Shown piece after piece: positions 10,480 through 16,000 of a DNA stretch of 16,000 bases. The stretch is from Daldinia sp. FL1419 (Eukaryota > Ascomycota > Sordariomycetes > Xylariales > Hypoxylaceae). A program made the position numbers and the translations under genes. The notes under the pieces are model-generated. The model searched no databases. It worked only from the letters and a program-made list of their open reading frames with translations, and was not told where the DNA came from. Within the stretch, counting starts at the first letter, position 1. Each line of letters starts with the position of its first letter. Location of the stretch: contig MU623699.1 in the NCBI GenBank assembly GCA_025201765.1, positions 1 through 16,000 on the forward strand, in the 5' to 3' direction.

Positions 10480-11010
10480 TTTTTTGTAATAACCTAGGAA
10501 AATAGCCTTTACACCATATATTTCAAATTTTTTAATTATTATAACCCTATTATTTGGGTTAATTAGGGTGAAGTAACAACTTTTAAGGACTCTTAAATAT
10601 GCGTTATTTAATTTATAATCTTTTTTAGGTTCTAAATAATTCTTATATTATTTAAGTAATATAATACCTTTATGAATAAATATTTTAATTTTATTAATAA
10701 TATATGCAATTATTTTTAGGATGGAATTTCAGAAATAGGTAGGTATTCTTATTCTAATGTATATAATTTATACCTCATTTTGTAAGAAATGTATATCCCT
10801 TTTTGTTATACTATTCTAATATTAATTATATAGTGTAAATAGAATTAACTCCATACCCTTTTTTCTACAGAAAACTTCTAACTAGTTTATACCAAATTCT
10901 TATCCACCATTAATTTATAGGATCTTCACTTAACATTAGGAGCTGTTGGTTTGACTAAAGAGGGTTTGGAATATCTTATATAGATGTATAAGGTATTTAA
11001 TAACAATTGC
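10480..11010 (-). other. Copia integrase catalytic region and C-terminal part
   Basis: NGG*EF (10894-10911) followed by FCRKKGMELI and then TLYN*Y*NSITKR matches the integrase core pattern DNGGEF...FCxxxGI...TPYTPxQNGxAER, with Gln turned to stop, Pro to Leu, Gly to Ser, Ala to Thr and Glu to Lys. Further on come IIAYIINKI, YLRVLKSCYFTLI (10573-10599 encodes its first part) and GVKAIFLGYY, matching the conserved LRVFGCxAY and GxFLGY blocks at the end of copia integrases. I could not place the N-terminal HHCC zinc domain, expected around 11,100-11,500. Confidence 0.88.
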
Positions 11011-12021
11011 TATTGCTTCGTTCTTTATTTTATATGTTATAAATTGATATCATAAATTATTATTATTAATTATTAATATAAAATATTTATTTCTTTTAAT
11101 GGAAGTAGGTTATAAAAAACTTATATTATATTAGGTTATTTCGCCTGTGTAGTTTGTTTGTTCTTAAAATTTTTTTAAAGGTATCTTTATTATTTTTATT
11201 TAATTACAAATAATATATAATAAACTTTCAATTATTTTTTAATTTAAGTTAATATTTGTAAATTTATTAATAATCTATTTTATTTTATTTATATTAGGAT
11301 GGTATAATTAATAATATTAAAAAATTAATTTATTTTTTGTTTTATTAATTAATTTTAATAATTTTAATAATTTAAAAAATTTAATTGCCTCTTTTAATCT
11401 TTAATTATTATTTTTTATATTTATTCTTAATATATATTCTTATTGTTTTAATAGTGGTATTATTATTAGTTTTAATTTATTATATTACCAGAAATAAAAT
11501 CTTCGCTTTTATACGTTTAAGATTATTAAAACTATCCTATTAATATTTTATATATATTAATTATCCATCCAACTGCCTGTTTTATATAAAAGCTCCCTGA
11601 AAAAGATTTTAAAAGGAAAACCTTTAATAAAAAATATATATTTTAATATTATTTTAATAATATTATTATCCTTCCCATAAAATTTATAAATAACCATTCT
11701 TATCTACATAACTAATATAAGTCTTATTCCAATATTTATAATATATCCCTTATTATTAATATTAATTATTATGTTAAAAAAAAAATTATTTAAATTATTC
11801 ATAATATATATGTTAATTTTTATATTAAATAATAATTTATATATTTTAGGTAAAAAATAATAATATATTTTATAATTTCTTTCAATTACTGCATTCTTTG
11901 TTAAAATTATTATAAAATTTTACATATTATATATTAAATTAATTTTTAAACATTTTTTATTATATGTTATAATTATTGATTTTAATATGTTTTTATTGAT
12001 TTTGGCTGTGTAAATGCCGTT

Positions 12022-12030
12022 GCCTGAATT
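12022..12030 (-). other. Probable copia aspartic protease active site
   Basis: In the gag-pol frame, 46 codons after the zinc knuckle, the translation D*YANSGNGIYT resembles the W-x-x-DSG-x-x-x-H-T block of retrotransposon proteases: the active Asp reads Asn, the Trp position is a stop and His reads Tyr. Position and spacing fit. The match is short, so this is a moderate call. Confidence 0.55.
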
Positions 12031-12126
12031 TGCGTATTAATCTAATCCAATAGGAGGTTATAGGGCCTGACTTATTTGGGCTTGATTAATACTCTGAATA
12101 ACATTCTAATTATTAATGTTTTTCTT

Positions 12127-12168
12127 ATAATCCTTCTTAAAATAATTATATTTGCCACACTTGTAACA
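12127..12168 (-). other. Copia Gag CCHC zinc knuckle
   Basis: The translation is CYKCGKYNYFKKDY with CX2CX4HX4C spacing. The first two Cys survive, while the His and last Cys positions both read Tyr through single transitions. It is preceded by a basic Gag C-terminal tail (LKKWGKKFFKKLKTF). It binds element RNA in the particle and marks the end of Gag. Confidence 0.9.
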
Positions 12169-12894
12169 AAAAGGACCTTTTTTGCTATCTCATGCAGGTT
12201 TATTATTAAAAGTTTTCAATTTCTTAAAGAATTTTTTACCCCATTTCTTCAAATTCTTTTTCATATTATAAACTAAACTAAAATTATGATTTTTTAAATT
12301 AATTTTAATTTTAAATTTATTAATAAAATTATTAATTATTTCTATAATTATATGATTTTTTTAAAAATATATAATCTTACAAATTATTTTAATCCATTCC
12401 TTAACTTTCTTTTTATAACTATTCAAAAATATCATTACCTTTTATTCTAAAATAAAAGACATATTAACTTCCTATACATTATATATAATTTATTACCATT
12501 TTAAACTATATTAGATAAGGTTCTTTCCATTATAATTTATTATAATAAATACCAACCAAAACTTTTACTATCAAGCTTTACCTATAAAAACATAAATATA
12601 ATTTAATAATTTTAAAGTTTTTATACCTTTTTATATATTAATAATTAAATTAAATAAATTATATCTACATATTTTCATAATTGTTCATATTATCCACAAC
12701 TCATCTATTACAATTAGCTTCATTCTTTTAACATAATTAATTTTTTTAAATAATAATATAAATATTTTTTTATATATTAATTAATTTAATTAACCTTTTA
12801 AATAATTATTTTTATTTAATAAAAAATTAAATTTTTTTTATTTTAATATAATTTTTATATTAATTAATTTAAAAAATTATTATTTTAATTATAA

Positions 12895-13080
12895 ATTTTT
12901 CTTTGCCTTCTTATCTTTCTTCTTTTTTAAAAATAATGGAATTAAATTATTAGAAATTAAAGCCTTATTATCTTCTAATTTCAAACTATTATTTAATAAT
13001 TTATATTTATTTCTATTTAATTTATCCAATAAATCTAATAAATTTAATAATAAATCTAATAAATTAAAATTATTATTTAT
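12895..13080 (-). other. Open leucine- and lysine-rich Gag stretch
   Basis: In the gag-pol frame about 62 codons are free of stops. The part encoded at 13021-13080 is a leucine-rich repeat-like segment with a recurring LLDLL pattern, followed by a strongly basic end (KKKKDKKAK at 12901-12927). It looks like part of Gag or a basic linker. At DNA level TAAATCTAATAAAT recurs on the + strand. I do not recognise a defined domain. Confidence 0.45.
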
Positions 13081-13925
13081 TATAATAAAATTATTAAAAA
13101 TAACCTTTTAAATTTGTTTTTTTTTTTAATTTTAATTTCTTCACTTTTTCAAACTATTTTTCTACTTTTTTTTTATATAACATTTTATTAAAAATTTAAA
13201 AAGGACTCTTTTATTTTATAAACATCACAAACCTAATTATTATTTTACCAACTTTCTTATTTATTGGATAAAATATTAATAATAATTGGTTAATTAAATC
13301 CAATTATTTTAATTTATATAATAATTAATATTTGTTATTTTTATAAAAGAATTCCTTATTAACCTACTCTATTAATAATAAAATTAAAAATAATATAAAT
13401 AAATCATTTTTTAAAAAAATATTAAATATATTGCAAATTAATATTTATAATTTTTTCATTTTTTTAAATTCTTCTTTAATTTTAACCTAACAATTAATTA
13501 TTTTATTTAAATTATTTTTCATTATACAAAATATATTTCAAAATTTATATATAAAAATCTTAACAAATTTATTATTATTATTTTATTAAATTGCATTAAT
13601 ATTAAAATTTATTTCAATTTTTTCTACCATTCTTTCATATTATTTAAATTTTAAATACAACTTAATTTATTTAATTATAAATCTATTCAATAATTCCTTT
13701 TATTTTTTTAAATTATTTTACAAATTAATAATAATTATACTCTACTATTTTTCCAACCATATCATACACATTTATAATTTTTTTAATATCCCTATAATTC
13801 TTGTATTTCCAAATTCTTTTTAACCTACATCAATTATTTTAATTTTATTAAAATCCAATCCTATATTAAATAATATTAAAAATATTATATAATAATTATT
13901 ATAATTATTAAAATTTTTATTTTTA

Positions 13926-13937
13926 AATAAGATATTA
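13926..13937 (-). promoter_or_regulatory. Possible tRNA primer binding site beside the 5' LTR
   Basis: On the element strand, three bases after the 5' LTR, TAATATCTTATT resembles a TGGTATC-type initiator-methionine tRNA complement after G-to-A changes. Several positions are not explained by transitions, so this rests mainly on position. Confidence 0.3.
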
Positions 13938-13940
13938 TTA

Positions 13941-14116
13941 TAAAAAAATTATTAAATTATAATACATTATTATATTTAATAAATAAATAAAATTATTTAA
14001 AAATTAAGAAATTTATAAGTTAATCCACTTTAAATGGGAACCTGGGTTTAACCCTGATACGTACTCTAATTACATAATAAGCCAAATAAGTGTTATAAAG
14101 CTCCTTCCTGCCAACA
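13941..14116 (-). repeat. Copia 5' LTR (right copy)
   Basis: Gap-free partner of 8126-8301. This copy preserves the original TGTTGG start on the element strand (CCAACA at 14111-14116), while its far end, TG in the left LTR, has become TA. It would have held the element promoter; no TATA box can be singled out in such AT-rich sequence. Confidence 0.95.
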
Positions 14117-14121
14117 TTAAA
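14117..14121. repeat. Target site duplication TTAAA, right copy
   Basis: Identical to 8121-8125 and directly adjacent to the LTR end. See the left copy for meaning. Confidence 0.85.
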
Positions 14122-14738
14122 TTAATAATTTTATAGAAAAATAGAAGGTATAATTAATTTTTAATAATAAAAAAAATAAGGTTTATTTTTTTATTATAAA
14201 TGTTTTATAAGATTTTATATTATTATTTATTTTATTTATTATTTATATAATTATTTTATATAAAAAATTAAATTAAAAAAATATTTTAATTATTAATTTT
14301 ATAAATAATATAAATATATTAATAATAAAATATTTTATAATTAAAAATTGTATTAAGTTGGAATAAATGTATAGAATGTGTTTAGATTAGGTATAAAAAT
14401 ATGGTATAATTTTTATAATATAGAAAAATGAATTTATATATTTTATAAAGATTTATTAAATATTAATTATAGAAATTAAATTAGATAGTATAATTATCAA
14501 ATTTAAGGAAAGTGTTAGGTTTTTTGAAATATAATTAAATAGGAAATTTAAATAAAATAAATATTTAAAAGTAATTAAAATAAAAATGGAAAAATAATAG
14601 TATATTTTTTTTAAATTAATAATATTAATATGGGGTTATAGTGTGGTCTGAGTAAAAGAGATTTATATGAAAATAATATAAAATATAATAATATATAAAA
14701 TAATGATGTAATATATTTTAAATTAAAATTATAAAATA
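14122..14738. other. Unassigned AT-rich DNA almost lacking C on the + strand
   Basis: I recognise no domain in this 617-base stretch. It is the continuation, on the far side of the copia insertion, of whatever lies left of 8121. In 14341-14640 I count 36 G but only 1 C on the + strand. It could be the outer 5' end of LINE copy A, split by the copia element, or older host or repeat DNA. Nothing internal lets me decide. Confidence 0.5.
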
Positions 14739-14751
14739 AAAGGTATTATTA
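14739..14751. repeat. 13-bp direct repeat AAAGGTATTATTA, left copy
   Basis: Identical to 14976-14988. The pair brackets the short LINE copy B, as a LINE target site duplication would. Because part of it merges into the simple-repeat tail, a short tandem duplication is an alternative. Confidence 0.55.
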
Positions 14752-14975
14752 TTATTATTATTTTATTATTTATTATTACCCCAATTTACCTAGAATATAT
14801 TATAGGTATCTGGTCCATCTTTTGGTATTTGTTCCGGATAGGAACTGTGTTCCGGAGAAAACCTACCTGCCGCCTATCCAAATAAATTACATTATTATAA
14901 CTTTAGCTTTACCCTATATTCTTATTGGAACTTACTTTTTAATAGAAATGATTAAATTTAGAAATAATTAAACCT
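14752..14975 (-). mobile_element. 5'-truncated LINE fragment, copy B
   Basis: Positions 14779-14959 match 15012-15192 of copy C over 181 bases without a gap: I count 26 differences, all transitions. They also match copy A from 1452. The left side is a TTA-rich tail, and similarity stops at about 14959, giving a fragment of about 0.2 kb, typical of aborted LINE reverse transcription. Positions 14960-14975 are extra bases not shared with the other copies. This copy keeps the most G+C of the three (for example TGTTCCGG and GGAGAAAACC). Confidence 0.8.
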
Positions 14976-14988
14976 AAAGGTATTATTA
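14976..14988. repeat. 13-bp direct repeat AAAGGTATTATTA, right copy
   Basis: Second copy of the repeat at 14739-14751. It directly precedes the tail of LINE copy C. Confidence 0.55.
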
Positions 14989-16000
14989 AAAAATTTTATT
15001 ATTTATTACTACCCCGATTTACCTAGAATATATTACAGGTATCTAATCCATCTCTTAATATTTGTTCCGGGTAGGAACTGTGTTCCAAAGAAAACCTACC
15101 CGCCGCCTATTTAAACAAACTATATTATTATAATTTTAATTTTACCTTATATTCTTATTAAAACTTATTTTTCAATAAAAATAATTAAATTTTAATATAA
15201 AAAAATATTTTATACATTATAATACCAACTACATAAAATGGTGTAACAACAGCTCAAGTATAGGGTAACAATAAGATCCAAAATAACTTTTTTATTTTTT
15301 TTAATAAATAATAAAAATATTGTTATATTATAAAAAAATTATTTTAAAAAAGGATTAAAATATATATAATTTATATAAAATATAAATATATATAAATGAT
15401 TTTATATCTCTATAAAAAATTATTATATATTTTTATTTTTACAATTTTTTTTTTAATATTACAATATTATATTTATTTTCTAAAATAGCTTAAAATGGTA
15501 TTACTAACCTATGGCCTTTTCTGGTTAATTTTAATCCTTTTTATATATTTTATTTATATTTTATAATATTGTAATATAATATTACCATACCTATTATATT
15601 TATAATCTAATATCACCTCAAAAAACCTATTTTATTTTTATATATATATTATATTAAATAAAAAAAAATTTATATATTTATAAATATTTTATTATTTCTT
15701 TAATATTATCCCATTATTAATCCTTTTTAAATATTTTGATTCTTTTATTAAAAATTATCATAATATCTTAAATTTAATATATTATTTTAATATTATATTA
15801 TACCAAAACTATAATCCTAATATAATTATATATTATAAAAATAATTTATTTATTAAAAATAAGAAATTATATAAAAAATGTGACTATATCCTTTTAATGT
15901 AATTTTAAAAATTAATTATTAAAATTTTATTATAATTTTTTTAAAATTTTTAAACCTTTAAAAAATTTATTAAGGAATTATTAATAATATTTAATAATTA
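14989..16000 (-). mobile_element. 3' end of a second long LINE of the same family, copy C, runs out of the window
   Basis: From about 15008 to the window edge this aligns with 1448-2440 of copy A at an almost constant offset (13,560 to 13,559). It starts with a TTTA/TTA tail at 14989-15008. Only 3' UTR sequence is inside the window; ORF2 would be expected about 0.7 kb beyond the edge if the copy is full length. Orientation (minus) is the same as copies A and B. Sampled differences from copy A are all transitions. Confidence 0.85.
15063..15101 (-). other. Hairpin-forming block in the LINE 3' end
   Basis: In copy C the arms GGGTAGG (15069-15075) and CCTACCC (15095-15101) are perfect complements, and a smaller hairpin GGAAC-TGT-GTTCC (15074-15086) lies inside. 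Copy B has the inner hairpin intact (around 14841-14853). Copy A has it mutated. Some LINEs carry a 3' RNA hairpin bound by their own RT; whether this one does is inference. Confidence 0.5.

Larger units (their letters stand above)
8430..13080 (-). pseudogene. Copia gag-pol polyprotein, one frame, RIP-inactivated
   Basis: Single minus-strand frame with gag (leucine- and lysine-rich stretch 12895-13080, C-terminal part around 12170-12460), zinc knuckle (12127-12168), protease (around 12022), integrase (about 10480-11200), reverse transcriptase (about 9100-9900) and RNase H (about 8530-8690). The first bases of all these motifs are separated by multiples of three, so no net frameshift has occurred. 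Frequent in-frame stops replace Gln and Trp codons. The start codon cannot be chosen; gag should begin above 13,100, where I recognise nothing certain. The product would have built virus-like particles and carried out reverse transcription and integration. Confidence 0.88.
8126..14116 (-). mobile_element. Complete Ty1/copia LTR retrotransposon, RIP-inactivated
   Basis: A 5,991-bp element is bounded by two 176-bp direct LTRs and a 5-bp TTAAA duplication. On the minus strand the LTR starts TGTTGG (best seen in the right copy) and ends CTTTCA (best in the left), the usual TG...CA ends. The order gag knuckle, protease, integrase, reverse transcriptase, RNase H is the Pseudoviridae/copia order, with integrase before RT, which excludes the gypsy group. 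All identified motifs share one frame over 1,166 codons, so this family uses a single gag-pol frame. The catalytic residues identified are mutated in the RIP direction. It appears to be inserted beside or into the 5' end of the LINE on its left. Confidence 0.95.

Noticed and set aside
12076..12276. 66-codon + strand open frame
   Set aside because: It overlaps the copia zinc knuckle and Gag C-terminus on the minus strand and has no motif of its own.
1..16000. Mitochondrial or bacterial origin because of the very low G+C
   Set aside because: A Tad1-type LINE and a copia element with transition-only copy divergence point to fungal nuclear heterochromatin. No rRNA, tRNA, mitochondrial or bacterial gene is seen.
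1..16000. CRISPR arrays, tRNA genes, riboswitches, attachment sites
   Set aside because: No regularly spaced short repeats with unique spacers, no tRNA-like cloverleaf blocks and no prokaryotic signals were seen. The repeats present are explained by LTRs, LINE 3' ends and AT microsatellites.

Overview
This window looks like a fully heterochromatic, transposon-filled stretch of a filamentous ascomycete (Pezizomycotina) nuclear genome. G+C is extremely low by eye. No intact gene is visible. What can be recognised are old retrotransposons whose repeat copies differ from each other only by C:G to T:A transitions, with almost no indels. That is the signature of repeat-induced point mutation (RIP). 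The organism is inferred from the RIP-like decay and from the element types (a Tad1-like LINE and a Ty1/copia element); no species-specific gene is present.

Layout. (1) 1-1420 is very AT-rich sequence that I cannot assign. (2) About 1421-7915 is a near full-length Tad1-type LINE on the minus strand. From its 5' end (high coordinates) to its 3' end come a short G+C-richer leader, ORF1 with three CCHC knuckles (6734-6898), ORF2 with an APE endonuclease (around 5750-6017), reverse transcriptase (FADD box decayed to FINN at 4278-4289) and a C-terminal CCHC motif (3240-3287), a long 3' untranslated region, and an (ATTT)n tail at 1421-1447. (3) 7916-8120 is AT-rich spacer or LINE 5' sequence. (4) 8126-14116 is a complete Ty1/copia element on the minus strand. 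It has 176-bp LTRs, a TTAAA target duplication, and one gag-pol frame carrying a zinc knuckle, protease, integrase, reverse transcriptase (YVDD decayed to YINN) and RNase H. (5) 14122-14738 is unassigned sequence almost devoid of C on the + strand. (6) 14739-14988 is a short 5'-truncated LINE copy between 13-bp direct repeats. (7) 14989-16000 is the 3' end of another LINE of the same family; it leaves the window.

All recognisable elements read on the minus strand. None can be active: catalytic Asp and zinc-binding Cys/His residues are replaced by exactly the residues expected from transitions (D to N, C to Y, H to Y, G to R, Q or W to stop). Even so, motifs spread over 1,166 codons of gag-pol and 910 codons of LINE ORF2 stay in one reading frame, so decay was by base substitution and not by indels. 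The most striking unexplained pattern is strand asymmetry. Some stretches of hundreds of bases have lost essentially every G and others every C, and the polarity switches near element edges and once inside the copia element.
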